This document shows, piece after piece, positions 43,547 to 52,309 of a stretch of DNA of 64,000 nucleotides (its first letter is position 1; every line of letters starts with the position of its first letter). This DNA comes from Enterobacter cancerogenus (GTDB lineage Bacteria > Pseudomonadota > Gammaproteobacteria > Enterobacterales > Enterobacteriaceae). A program made the translations under genes and the position numbers. A model generated the notes under the pieces. That model was not told the DNA's origin, did not search any database, and saw only the letters and a program-made list of their open reading frames with translations. The stretch lies in contig JRUP01000045.1 of NCBI GenBank assembly GCA_000773965.1, forward strand, positions 1 through 64,000. Reading direction: 5' to 3'.

Positions 43547-44890
43547 ATGCAATACGCTGATTATCTCACCGCGTCGCTAAGCGACTTATCCCTGGCACTG
43601 CAACGCGGTGATGTTACCGCGCGCCAGCTGACCGACTTCGCACTGCAGCGCATAAGTGAGGCAGACCAGCCGCGCTACAACGCCATCACCTGGCTGTTTG
43701 CGGATGAAGCGCGTGCGGCAGCAGAACGGAGTGATACACGGCGTCAACGCGGTGAGGCGTTGGGTAAGTTGGACGGCATGCCGGTGCTGATTAAAGACAA
43801 TATTGAAGTACAAGGCTGGCCCACCAGCGCGGGTTCGGTGATGTTGCGTGACGTCATCGCCCAAACCGATGCCCCGCTGGTCACCACACTGCGCCACCAG
43901 GGCGCGGTTATTATCGGTAAAACCGCGATGCATGAACTGGCGGCGGGTATTACCGGCGCCTCCTCGCTGACGGGCTTCACCCACAATGCCTGGCGGGAAG
44001 GACGTTCACCGGGCGGATCGAGCAGCGGCTCCGCGGTTGCCGTTGCCGCCGGTTATGTGCCGCTCGCCATTGGCAGTGACACAGCAGGTTCGGTGCGTAT
44101 ACCCGCTGCGTTTAATGGCCTGTTCGGCTTACGCATGACACGAGGTGCACTTAGCACATCGGGCATTGTGCCGCTGTCGCCGACGCAGGATATCCCCGGC
44201 CCGCTGGTCCGCAGCGCGGCCGATCTGCGCATCGCCAGCGAAGTGCTTAGCGGCAAGACGTTTGCTACGGATGGAGAAGTATTACGGGTCGGCATCTGGC
44301 AGGAAGGACTTGCCGCTGATGAAGATGAGATTAATCAGGCGGTGCAGGCTGCCGTGGCCGGGTTCGCGCCATCCATCCTGTGTTGGCCTGAACTGGAGGC
44401 GCTGGCGGCAGAGGCCAATATTATCGGCTATGAATTTGCTGAAGCGCTGGCGAAGTATTTAGCCGATAAGCCACAGGCGCAGTTCCATACCCTGCCGGAT
44501 ATCGCTGCATCCGGGCTGTATCATCCTCTGCTCGAAACTGTGTTTAAGACCCGCGCGGTACATCCTGGCACGGCCAGCGAAGGTTATGAACGGGTGCAGC
44601 AGCGCCAGCATGATCTTTACCAGCAGTTGGTGGCGATGTTCGACCAGCACAACATTAACCTGCTGGCCTACCCGGTGGTGCGCCGTGCGCCAGTCAAACA
44701 CGGCGAGATGCAGGAAGGCAGCAATGCGCTGGTTTCAGCGGTGACTGGTGCGCCAGCCATTTCGATTCCCGCAGGCCTCAGTCAAGATGGGTTGCCGATT
44801 GGCGTCGAATTGCTGGCGCTGCGTGGCCGGGAAGACTTGTTGCTGCGCGCAGCTGAAGCCATCGAGCTGCGCATATCGCTGGATAAATGA
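43547..44890 (+). CDS. Amidase signature-family hydrolase
   Basis: A 447-aa amidase. The catalytic Lys lies in PVLIKDNIEVQGWPTSAGS. The signature GGSSSGSAVAVAAGYVPLAI then GSDTAGSVRIPAAFNGLFG supplies the cis-Ser and nucleophile Ser. GAGG lies about 10 nt before the ATG at 43547. It forms an operon with the MBL-fold gene under the divergent LysR. Indole-acetamide or acyl-amide hydrolysis are family options. Substrate unknown. Confidence 0.92.
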   Translation: MQYADYLTASLSDLSLALQRGDVTARQLTDFALQRISEADQPRYNAITWLFADEARAAAERSDTRRQRGEALGKLDGMPVLIKDNIEVQGWPTSAGSVMLRDVIAQTDAPLVTTLRHQGAVIIGKTAMHELAAGITGASSLTGFTHNAWREGRSPGGSSSGSAVAVAAGYVPLAIGSDTAGSVRIPAAFNGLFGLRMTRGALSTSGIVPLSPTQDIPGPLVRSAADLRIASEVLSGKTFATDGEVLRVGIWQEGLAADEDEINQAVQAAVAGFAPSILCWPELEALAAEANIIGYEFAEALAKYLADKPQAQFHTLPDIAASGLYHPLLETVFKTRAVHPGTASEGYERVQQRQHDLYQQLVAMFDQHNINLLAYPVVRRAPVKHGEMQEGSNALVSAVTGAPAISIPAGLSQDGLPIGVELLALRGREDLLLRAAEAIELRISLDK

Positions 44891-44916
44891 AAGCGTCGCC
44901 GCAGGGACGACCGCGT

Positions 44917-45324
44917 TTATCCGTGCAGTGACAGCCCTTTAATCGCCTTATCCACTGCTTTCTTTGGCCCACGAATCGCGATGCCGACCAGGTTCAGGTT
45001 GTCGGCATCTTCAGCCATGAATACCTCGCGGTTGGCGGCATCATGTCCGGTGGCGAACATTGCCTCCACGTACGGGATCACCGTCAACTCCCGTTCTAAA
45101 CCCTGGCGATGAGCACGTTGTAATCCCGTGACATCGCCCGCAAACACCAGCATCGGCTGGCCTGCCATATTGCCGTATTGACGCCCCTTCGCATCCACGT
45201 AAGTTTCGCCCATCATGTCAGGCGCGGCAGAAGCAATGCCGGTGGCGAGAAAGGCCACCACATTCAGGCGTTGCCAGGTGGCTAAATCATCACGAACAAT
45301 CAGGGCGATTTTGGTATCAAACAT
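44917..45324 (-). CDS. DUF2000-family protein
   Basis: A 135-aa protein matching DUF2000: it starts MFDTKIALIVRDDLATWQRL, with NVVAFLATGI and a MVGETYVDAKG-like segment (MMGETYVDAKGRQYGNMAGQ). The fold is thought to resemble tRNA-hydrolase-like PTH2 domains. No function is established. It lies downstream of an AraC regulator on the same strand with a 34-bp gap, so it may be its target. Confidence 0.8.
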   Translation of the reverse strand: MFDTKIALIVRDDLATWQRLNVVAFLATGIASAAPDMMGETYVDAKGRQYGNMAGQPMLVFAGDVTGLQRAHRQGLERELTVIPYVEAMFATGHDAANREVFMAEDADNLNLVGIAIRGPKKAVDKAIKGLSLHG

Positions 45325-45358
45325 CTGTCACTACTCTCCGATGGGGTCTAAAACAGCA

Positions 45359-46252
45359 TCATCTAAGAGTCGCGGGGGTGGGATATAGAACGTTTGTGCA
45401 CTGTCGTTGATAGGAGGCCGGTGTCATGCGGTAGGCGCGTTGGAACCAACGCCCTAAATGGCTCTGATCGGCGAAACCGACCTGAGCCGCTACCTGCACC
45501 GGCTCAATGCCCTGCGCCAGTAGCGCGCGTGCACTGCGCAACCTTAAACGAACCAGGTAAGCATGCGGCGACTGACCGAACGCCTGCTTAAACTGGCGCG
45601 TCAGCTTAAAGCGATCGATGCCCGCCAGCCGTGACAGCTCATCCAGCCCTATATCCTGCGCCATAAAATCGTGCAGATAGTCGCGTAATAGCTGCATGTG
45701 TTGCATCGCTGCGCCTGATTGCGCATTGGGTTTGGTTTCAAGATGGCGGGAGAGCATCGTCATCAGATGATCGAGGCTTTGGTCGCGCGCCAGTCGCCCT
45801 TCACTGTGATGCACTGAAAACCACGCCTGCTGGATGGCACTGGCCAACAGCGCATCATCATTTAACGTGTGGCGAAAAGCCCCTTCGATGTTGGAGACAT
45901 CGCCCAGACCGCGTCTCTGCATCATCTCAGCCACCCAACGCTGCGGAAGATAAAGCATGGTGTAGGTGAAACCCTCTTCGTTAGGCGCGTGGCCGTCATG
46001 CACCGCGCCCGGCTCAATCAAAATGGCGCGGCCCGGCGTGCTGGTGTGCAATGCACGATGGCAGTTGAAACGTTGTAAGCCCTGCTGCGTCACGCCCACC
46101 AATAATTCGTCATGATCGTGCGGATCGTAGGCGTGTCCGCGAAAATGCGCGTTGACGCTTTCGATACCGGTTTCGTCATCGCGACGAAAATCGACCCAAT
46201 CATTATTGGCTGACATAACGGCGTGCTCAGGCTGTGAGGAAAAGTCAGGCAT
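45359..46252 (-). CDS. AraC-family transcriptional regulator
   Basis: A 297-aa regulator with an AraC_binding cupin domain (HFRGHAYDPHDHDELLVGVT) and a C-terminal double helix-turn-helix (LDELSRLAGIDRFKLTRQFK, then VAAQVGFADQSHLGRWFQRA). The ATG at 46252 overlaps the transporter stop by 8 bp. An ATG at 46216 is a shorter alternative. It is part of a minus-strand set, SLC13 transporter - AraC - DUF2000, and may regulate it. Confidence 0.9.
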   Translation of the reverse strand: MPDFSSQPEHAVMSANNDWVDFRRDDETGIESVNAHFRGHAYDPHDHDELLVGVTQQGLQRFNCHRALHTSTPGRAILIEPGAVHDGHAPNEEGFTYTMLYLPQRWVAEMMQRRGLGDVSNIEGAFRHTLNDDALLASAIQQAWFSVHHSEGRLARDQSLDHLMTMLSRHLETKPNAQSGAAMQHMQLLRDYLHDFMAQDIGLDELSRLAGIDRFKLTRQFKQAFGQSPHAYLVRLRLRSARALLAQGIEPVQVAAQVGFADQSHLGRWFQRAYRMTPASYQRQCTNVLYPTPATLR

Positions 46253-47543
46253 AGCCTAGCAGCCTGAACCAGAGATAATCCAGTGGTAACAGCAACAGCA
46301 CGCTGAAGATAAACACCAGCACGCACAGTTGCAGGCCCGCTTTGGCAGGCACGTTACCCAGCCCCATCGCTACCACTACCGGCGAAGCCTGATAAGGTAA
46401 AAGCGGGGTCGCGTAGGCAAACACCTGCATCATGACGACGCTCATCAGTGAATAACCGGATGCATTTGCCAGCTCTTGCGCAATCGGTGTCACCATCGCT
46501 GGCACGCCGTTGGCGGTCAACACAAAGTTGAGCAGTGAAACCAGCGCGTTTAACACCGCGAAATTACCGAACGAAGCATGATCCTGCAGTGGCAACACGC
46601 TCAGCAGCAGATCAGCGATGAGACGACCCAGCCCCGAATCCACCACGACTGTAGCCACACCGAGAATACCGGCGATATAGATACAGGTGCGGAAATTAAC
46701 CCCGTTGGCGAAATCATCACTTGAGAGAAAGCCAACGCGCGGCAGCAGACAAATACACGCCGCCGCCAGACCAATCCATGCAGCTGGCAAGCCGTGCAGG
46801 CTATCGGTCATCCACAGCAACAGAGTGATAGCCAACAGGCCCATCAACCGCCATTCGCTGCGGGTGAGCGGCTCAAGTTGATCGCGATGGCGCACGGGCT
46901 GAGGTTGCGCGCGAAACAGGAACAGAATTGCGGCAGCGAGTATCATACCCTTGCCGATCCCCACTACCGGCATATGCAGCAGCCACCATGGCAGCCACTG
47001 GAGATGGATCTGATAGGCGTTTTCAGCAGCGCCGCTGAGCACCAGATTGGGCACATTAGCCGGTAAGATGCTGGCGGAGAGCTGGAATGTGCCAAAACCC
47101 ACCGCCAGCGCCAGACCAATGTTGCCACGGCTCCCGGCTTTAATTCCGGCCCGCTCACCTAGCGCCAGCACAACAGGCATTAGCAGTGCGATGCGCCCCA
47201 TATTGGAAGGCATCACCAATGCCAGCAGATAGGTCAGCACCAGGGTGCCAACGACCATGCGCGGCCAGCTCTGACTGAGTGGCACCACCAGATAGTTAGC
47301 CCAGCGCTGTGCAAGCCCGACTTTGCGGATCGCCGCACCGAGCACAAAACCGCTCAATACCAGCCAGAAGGCTGAAGAGGCAAATCCGCTGAAGATGGTG
47401 CTGGTCGGGGCGATGTTAAGCAGCGTGGCGGCGGCAAAAAACAGCAGCGCGGTGAGATATTCCGGCAGGCGTGCACTTGCCCACAGCAAAATGGTGATGG
47501 CTATGACCAACGTGGTAAGCCAGAAATGCATATCTAAAGTCAC
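46245..47543 (-). CDS. SLC13/DASS-family anion transporter
   Basis: A 432-aa inner-membrane protein with about 11 hydrophobic segments and SLC13-like features: SSAFWLVLSGFVLGAAIRK, MPSNMGRIALLMPVVLALG (SNT-like substrate loop), and VLTANGVPAMVTPIAQELAN in the second repeat. A GTG at 47543 with GGAG 8 nt upstream is the best start. The ATG at 47531 is an alternative. It probably imports a dicarboxylate or sulfur-containing anion with sodium. It is followed directly by an AraC regulator. Confidence 0.84.
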   Translation of the reverse strand: MTLDMHFWLTTLVIAITILLWASARLPEYLTALLFFAAATLLNIAPTSTIFSGFASSAFWLVLSGFVLGAAIRKVGLAQRWANYLVVPLSQSWPRMVVGTLVLTYLLALVMPSNMGRIALLMPVVLALGERAGIKAGSRGNIGLALAVGFGTFQLSASILPANVPNLVLSGAAENAYQIHLQWLPWWLLHMPVVGIGKGMILAAAILFLFRAQPQPVRHRDQLEPLTRSEWRLMGLLAITLLLWMTDSLHGLPAAWIGLAAACICLLPRVGFLSSDDFANGVNFRTCIYIAGILGVATVVVDSGLGRLIADLLLSVLPLQDHASFGNFAVLNALVSLLNFVLTANGVPAMVTPIAQELANASGYSLMSVVMMQVFAYATPLLPYQASPVVVAMGLGNVPAKAGLQLCVLVFIFSVLLLLPLDYLWFRLLGYA

Positions 47544-47633
47544 TGACTGAACTCCCTGTCTACGATCCGTCGCACAAAGCGGATAAGCATAGTGCAATCT
47601 ACGATGTGCAATGCTGAGTCAGTTAACAGTTTG

Positions 47634-48533
47634 TTAAATTGCCAGCTGTCCGAGCCAGTTTATTAATGCTTCACTGCCCGGCTGGCTGCGCGAACGCTGC
47701 GGCCAGGCAAGAAAATAGGGTTTACTTAATGGCAGGCTTAACGCATCAACCATAACCAAATCCCCTCGCGCCAGCTCAGCGGCAATCAGTCTTTTCTGCC
47801 CTAACAGCAAACCCGCCCCTGCCACCGCAGCATCTATCGCCAGGGAGGTGAGATTGAAGCTTAACGCGGGTTGAGGCGCAGGTTCCGCCATCCCTTTCGC
47901 CTGATACCAGCTGCGCCAGTCGGGCAAAAAGCGCCCTTCATTACCCCAGTCGAGATGAATCAACGGAGCCTGTTGCAACACGCTTTCCAGCGGAAAATGC
48001 TTGAGCAGCGCGGGACTCGCCACCGGCACCACTTCATCCAAAAACAGCCGCTGCTTATCAAGCTGAGGATAGCGATCTTCACCAAAGCAGATCACAAAGT
48101 CTGCTGGGGTGGCATTAAAATCCACCTGCGCATGAGTGCCGTGCAGCGATAAATCAATATCAGGGCAGTGAATGCGCCACTGCGCAATATTGGGCAGCAA
48201 CCACTTCGAAGCCAGCGCGGGCAGTGAATAGAGCGTTAGCTTGGGCATCGTCGCCACATGACGCAGGTTTTGCTGCCCAAGATGCAAAATATCAAAGGCT
48301 TCCGTCACATAGCGCAGATACTCTTTACCGGTTTCAGTCAGCATCACGCCACTTTGCGTACGCACAAACAGCGCGCTGCCCAACTGTTCCTCTAGCTGGC
48401 GGATCTGTTGGCTCACCGCAGCAGGCGTCAGCGCCAGTTGCGCGGCGGCCTTTGCCAGACTACCCAATTCCGCCGCCACCTTAAATGACTGGATAACGCT
48501 GATTTTTGGTAAACGAGGTGACTGTGCGGGCAT
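47634..48533 (-). CDS. LysR-family transcriptional regulator (GcvA-like)
   Basis: A 299-aa LysR protein. The winged helix has VAAELGSLAKAAAQLALTPA and AVSQQIRQLEEQLGSALFVR, of the GcvA-like subgroup. It is divergent from the 2OG-Fe(II) oxygenase gene and is its probable regulator. The SLC13 gene downstream on the same strand might also respond. Confidence 0.92.
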   Translation of the reverse strand: MPAQSPRLPKISVIQSFKVAAELGSLAKAAAQLALTPAAVSQQIRQLEEQLGSALFVRTQSGVMLTETGKEYLRYVTEAFDILHLGQQNLRHVATMPKLTLYSLPALASKWLLPNIAQWRIHCPDIDLSLHGTHAQVDFNATPADFVICFGEDRYPQLDKQRLFLDEVVPVASPALLKHFPLESVLQQAPLIHLDWGNEGRFLPDWRSWYQAKGMAEPAPQPALSFNLTSLAIDAAVAGAGLLLGQKRLIAAELARGDLVMVDALSLPLSKPYFLAWPQRSRSQPGSEALINWLGQLAI

Positions 48534-48631
48534 TAAAGTTTCCTTAGCGGGGCATTAAATTTATATCGTTACGTACTAACATATCAGTGAGTTACTGTGA
48601 TAACACACCTGTCACAATGAGAACTGTTGCT

Positions 48632-49402
48632 ATGTCTGCATTGATTCGTTTCGATCTGCACCCCCTGGCCGACGCCGACTGGCGACGTGAATGCCGTGAA
48701 CAGCTCAACCAGCATGGCGCGCTGGTCCTGCGTCAGTTTTTACAACCCGACGCGCTGCAAAGCATCATTGCCGAAGGAAACGCTCAGCGCCATCTGGCCT
48801 ATCACACCCTCAGCAAGCATAACGTCTATCTGATGAAGAAAGACGAGGCGTATGACGCTGACCATCCGCGCAATCGTGATGTGATCAGTACCAAAGGCTG
48901 TATTACCGACGATGTGATTGCCGCCGAATCGCCCCTGCGCCAGCTGTATAACGACGAACTGTTTAAAAGTTTCCTGTGCGACGTGCTGGGTGAAACCGCG
49001 CTCTATCCTTATGCCGATCCGCTCTCGTCCATCAATCTGCATTACGCGCCCGATGGTCAGGAACTCGGCTGGCACTTCGATAACTCCTCGTTCGCCATCA
49101 CCCTGCTGGTACAGAAACCCCGCGCCGGCGGCATATTCCAGTATGTGAAGGATTTGCGCGATGCCGATGCGGGAGAGATGAATTTCGAAGGCGTTGCCGC
49201 GGTGCTGGATCAGCGCCAGCCGGTCGACGCACTGGCGATTGAAGCGGGTGACTTAGTGCTGTTCCGTGGCCGCAACTCAATGCATCGTGTGACGCCAACC
49301 GAAGGCGACATCACACGCATGCTGGCAGTACTGGCGTATAACACACAGCCTGGCATCGCCCTGTCGGAAACGGCGCGTATAACCTTTTATGGTCGGTTGT
49401 GA
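48632..49402 (+). CDS. 2-oxoglutarate/Fe(II)-dependent oxygenase (HalD/ArpA-like family)
   Basis: A 256-aa non-heme iron oxygenase. The iron triad is visible as LGWHFDNSSF (His148, Asp150) and NSMHRVTP (His218), with an Arg near 229 (ITRMLAVLAYN) for 2-oxoglutarate. KPRAGGIFQYVKDLRD is shared with the group that includes amino-acid halogenases. Those have Gly in place of the Asp, so this protein should be a hydroxylase. The ATG at 48632 is chosen over upstream ATGs for lack of better sites. The substrate may be a free amino acid or small acid, by analogy. Confidence 0.83.
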   Translation: MSALIRFDLHPLADADWRRECREQLNQHGALVLRQFLQPDALQSIIAEGNAQRHLAYHTLSKHNVYLMKKDEAYDADHPRNRDVISTKGCITDDVIAAESPLRQLYNDELFKSFLCDVLGETALYPYADPLSSINLHYAPDGQELGWHFDNSSFAITLLVQKPRAGGIFQYVKDLRDADAGEMNFEGVAAVLDQRQPVDALAIEAGDLVLFRGRNSMHRVTPTEGDITRMLAVLAYNTQPGIALSETARITFYGRL

Positions 49403-50475
49403 TCGGCGTTTAACAAACCCTGCCAGCCGCGTACAAAAATCTGCTGGGTCCGAAAAGCCACCAGATCGCGCCAGTCGCGGTCTGCTGGCCAGAAACCTTC
49501 CACCAGCTCATGCTTTAAGGCGCGCCCTGACTCACTGGCCGGTTCACCTTGCAGATGCAACCAATGATCGTCACGCACGCGACGATGCATCTCTTCGCCG
49601 GGATACGTTCCGCACTCCACCACCAGTGGCAAGATATGCGTCTGCGGCAGTGATTCCAGCAGGAACTGTGACAGATAACCCATTGCGGTCGCGGTCACTC
49701 CGGTGACACTGTCACGACCTGCACCGGTAAACAGTAGCGTCAACCACTCGCCATACAACGATTTTCCCCATTGATGCGCAGCGACCTGCTGCTCAGCAAT
49801 CGAGAGCAACATCGGATGGCCCCAGGCTCCGGCTCCCGTATGCAGATCGAAACTCAGGATGGTTTTTGCCTGCGATAAATGGTCGGTGATAATGGTTTGC
49901 ATGGTGCGATAAGACCAGCTCGGTTGCTGTCCACCGTAGAAGAAGCCGTCAGCGAATTGGTATTGCCCGGCTTCCACCACCCGTTTCACCGCCAGCCAGC
50001 CTGCGCCGTTAAGGGTTTTAACTAACAGCTCATCAGCTTGTGTCCGATCGCCGTGGTAAATCCCGTGCCATGACGGGTATTCCGGATTGGCGGGGGCTGG
50101 CTGAGTAAAATCGATAAAATTGCGATTAAGATCGATGTTGTCTTCGTTGACCCGTCGCAAATGTGCCGCGCCCCAGGGATTCAACAGGTGCAGCAGCACA
50201 ATCGCGGTGTCATCGGGCAAAGCAGTCAGACTGAAGCGATTGAGCCACTCAATCTGGCTGTCCGACCCATAATAGCCTTCGACACCATGTGTACCCGAGA
50301 TGATCATCATCAACTTGCTGGCACCGGGATCGCCGATCACAGCGAAATCGGTATAAAGCGTTTCACCTTGTGGGCCCGGCAGCGGATGCGGGTATGAAGT
50401 CAAAGCGCCGTGCTGGCGCTCGACTGCCACAACAAAACGGGCACGTTGGGACGAGTAATGCGGCAAATCTGACAT
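49387..50475 (-). CDS. DUF2817-family (M14-like) carboxypeptidase-type protein
   Basis: A 362-aa protein of DUF2817, related to zinc carboxypeptidases. Metal-site-like motifs are ISGTHGVEGYYGS (His and Glu) and LSFDLHTGAGAWGHP (second His), with LRRVNEDNIDLNRNFIDF as the family signature. It has no signal peptide. It is 24 bp downstream of the amino-acid binding protein gene on the same strand, so it may process a peptide or N-acyl amino acid delivered by that protein. Its 3' end overlaps the convergent oxygenase by 16 bp. Confidence 0.85.
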   Translation of the reverse strand: MSDLPHYSSQRARFVVAVERQHGALTSYPHPLPGPQGETLYTDFAVIGDPGASKLMMIISGTHGVEGYYGSDSQIEWLNRFSLTALPDDTAIVLLHLLNPWGAAHLRRVNEDNIDLNRNFIDFTQPAPANPEYPSWHGIYHGDRTQADELLVKTLNGAGWLAVKRVVEAGQYQFADGFFYGGQQPSWSYRTMQTIITDHLSQAKTILSFDLHTGAGAWGHPMLLSIAEQQVAAHQWGKSLYGEWLTLLFTGAGRDSVTGVTATAMGYLSQFLLESLPQTHILPLVVECGTYPGEEMHRRVRDDHWLHLQGEPASESGRALKHELVEGFWPADRDWRDLVAFRTQQIFVRGWQGLLNADHNRP

Positions 50476-50499
50476 GCTGTTTCCTGTAAATAAGGGCGC

Positions 50500-51270
50500 T
50501 TACGGATAAACCTTAAACTTGAAGTATTTTCTCGCCAGCTGATCGTAAGTGCCATTGTTGTGCAGTTCGGCCAGCGCATCATTGATCAGTTTCAGATGCA
50601 CGGTATCGCCCTTACGCAGGCCAATTCCCACACCGTTGCCCAGCAGCTCTTTATCCACCAGCGTGGCTTTGATGACGTAATCTTTGCCTTCCGGCGTATT
50701 CAGGAAACCCTGATCCGCAGACACCGCATTCGCAAGAGTGCCATCCAGTCGCCCCGCGACCAGATCGGGATAGATCTCCATCTGGTTTGGATAGGAAACC
50801 ACATTGACACCCTGTGCCGCCCATTTTGCTTTGGCGTAGGTTTCCTGAATGGTGCCCTGCGCCACGCCGATGTTCTTACCGCGCAGCGTGCTGATATCTT
50901 CGGTCAGGGTGCTGTTTTTTGGCGTCAGCAACGCACTCGGCGTGATATACAGCATGTTGCTGAAATCCACCTGCTCACGACGTTTTTCGGTCATCGACAT
51001 CGCCGAAAGAATCGCATCAAACTTCTTCGCCTGCAGTGCCGGAATACTGCCATCAAAGCCGATCTGCACCCACTGGCATTTTACTTTTGCCTGCGCACAA
51101 ATGGCGTTGCCCAAATCGATATCAAATCCTTTAAGTGAGCCATCACTGGCCTTAGATTCAAACGGTGGAAAAGTGGGATCAACGCCAAAACGCAACGTCT
51201 GCTCAGCAAACGATAAGGTGCTGAAAGCGCCCAGTGAAAGCAGTAACGCGAAGGACAAAATCTTTTTCAT
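50500..51270 (-). CDS. Periplasmic Lys/Arg/Orn-binding-like solute-binding protein
   Basis: A 256-aa SBP_bac_3 protein with signal peptide (MKKILSFALLLSLGAFSTLS then FA). Landmarks are LRFGVDPTFPPFESKASDGS, LKGFDIDLGNAICAQAKVKC and AMSMTEKRREQVDFSNM, close to ArgT/HisJ/ArtJ, including the disulfide-type Cys pair. No permease or ATPase gene is adjacent, so it likely shares a transporter elsewhere. The DUF2817 gene follows at 24 bp. Confidence 0.92.
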   Translation of the reverse strand: MKKILSFALLLSLGAFSTLSFAEQTLRFGVDPTFPPFESKASDGSLKGFDIDLGNAICAQAKVKCQWVQIGFDGSIPALQAKKFDAILSAMSMTEKRREQVDFSNMLYITPSALLTPKNSTLTEDISTLRGKNIGVAQGTIQETYAKAKWAAQGVNVVSYPNQMEIYPDLVAGRLDGTLANAVSADQGFLNTPEGKDYVIKATLVDKELLGNGVGIGLRKGDTVHLKLINDALAELHNNGTYDQLARKYFKFKVYP

Positions 51271-51432
51271 TGTTATCTCCAGCAGGCAGGTAAATTCATA
51301 TTGGCATCCAGAGTTAATAACATGAGGGAAACATTACCACCATTAAAATAATGGATTTATGTAGAGTGAATTCTTATATTGATTAATAGGTTAGAGGAAT
51401 TTCACACCCCATTAAAAATTACTTAATACCCC

Positions 51433-51450
51433 CTGTCATTCTTTTGTCAT
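51433..51450 (+). promoter_or_regulatory. Pho-box-like direct repeat
   Basis: CTGTCAT and TTGTCAT are spaced 11 bp start to start, close to half of the PhoB consensus (CTGTCAT repeated every 11 bp). They lie 72 bp upstream of the alpha/beta hydrolase start. PhoB or the linked OmpR-type regulator could bind. Confidence 0.3.
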
Positions 51451-51521
51451 AACTCGCTCACCCTGCTGTCAGCGCCGTTTTCATATCCTGTGCCCGAACC
51501 TTCCTTATCTGGAGCACAAAC

Positions 51522-52283
51522 ATGAAACTGAAAAAACTAACTTTTGCAGCGGGCATTTTATTGGCGATGGCTGGAGGCGCGGCACACGCCAAAGCGCAGC
51601 CGGTGAAGAATATTGTGTTAGTACACGGTGCTTTTGTGGGTGGCGCAGGCTGGCGTCCGGTGTATGACCGCCTGACGCACGATGGCTATAAAGTGACGCT
51701 GGTGCAGGAGCCGCTGACCGGTTTCCCGGAAGATGTCACGGCGACACGCCGCATCATTGATCAGCAGAACGGACCGGTGATTCTGGTCGGCCACAGCTAT
51801 GGCGGCGCGATTATCACCGAAGCCGGGAATGACAATAAAGTGGTGGGTCTGGTGTATATCGCCGCTCATGCACTCGATAACGGCGAAACCGAAGCGATTA
51901 ACGGCAAAAAATTCCCGAACAGCGCGCATCCGTTTGCTAAATCTACTGATGGCTACCTGACCATCGCGCCAGAAAATTACCACAGCGATTTCGCTGCGGA
52001 TTTACCGGCGGCGCAGGCGGATTTTGAAGCTCACGCGCAGATGCCAACCAACGCCGCTGTGTTCACCGCCAACATTCCTGACCCGGCATGGAAGACCAAG
52101 CCTAGCTGGTACATGGTGGCGAAAGCTGACAAAATCATTAACCCTGATCTGGAGCGGATGTACGCCAAACGCGCACACAGCCACACGGTTGAAGTCGCGG
52201 GCGCCAGCCACTCGGTGTATGAATCTCATCCTGATGATGTGGCGAAACTGATTGAACAGGCCGCTCAGCAGGCGCAGCCCTAA
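51522..52283 (+). CDS. Exported alpha/beta-fold hydrolase
   Basis: A 253-aa hydrolase with a signal peptide (LAMAGGAAHA-KA). It shows LVHGAFVGGAGWRPVYDRL (oxyanion loop), VGHSYGGAIITEA (nucleophile Ser) and EVAGASHSVYESHPDD (His). It resembles the EstC/salicylate-esterase-like group of small alpha/beta hydrolases. A CTGGAG site precedes the ATG. The two-component genes start 26 bp downstream on the same strand, so they may form one operon. Confidence 0.87.
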   Translation: MKLKKLTFAAGILLAMAGGAAHAKAQPVKNIVLVHGAFVGGAGWRPVYDRLTHDGYKVTLVQEPLTGFPEDVTATRRIIDQQNGPVILVGHSYGGAIITEAGNDNKVVGLVYIAAHALDNGETEAINGKKFPNSAHPFAKSTDGYLTIAPENYHSDFAADLPAAQADFEAHAQMPTNAAVFTANIPDPAWKTKPSWYMVAKADKIINPDLERMYAKRAHSHTVEVAGASHSVYESHPDDVAKLIEQAAQQAQP

Positions 52284-52309
52284 CCCACTTATCCCGCCCG
52301 GAGATGCGC

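Noticed and set aside
48632..49402. Amino-acid halogenase
   Set aside because: The iron-binding Asp is present (HFD), whereas halogenases of this family have Gly there.
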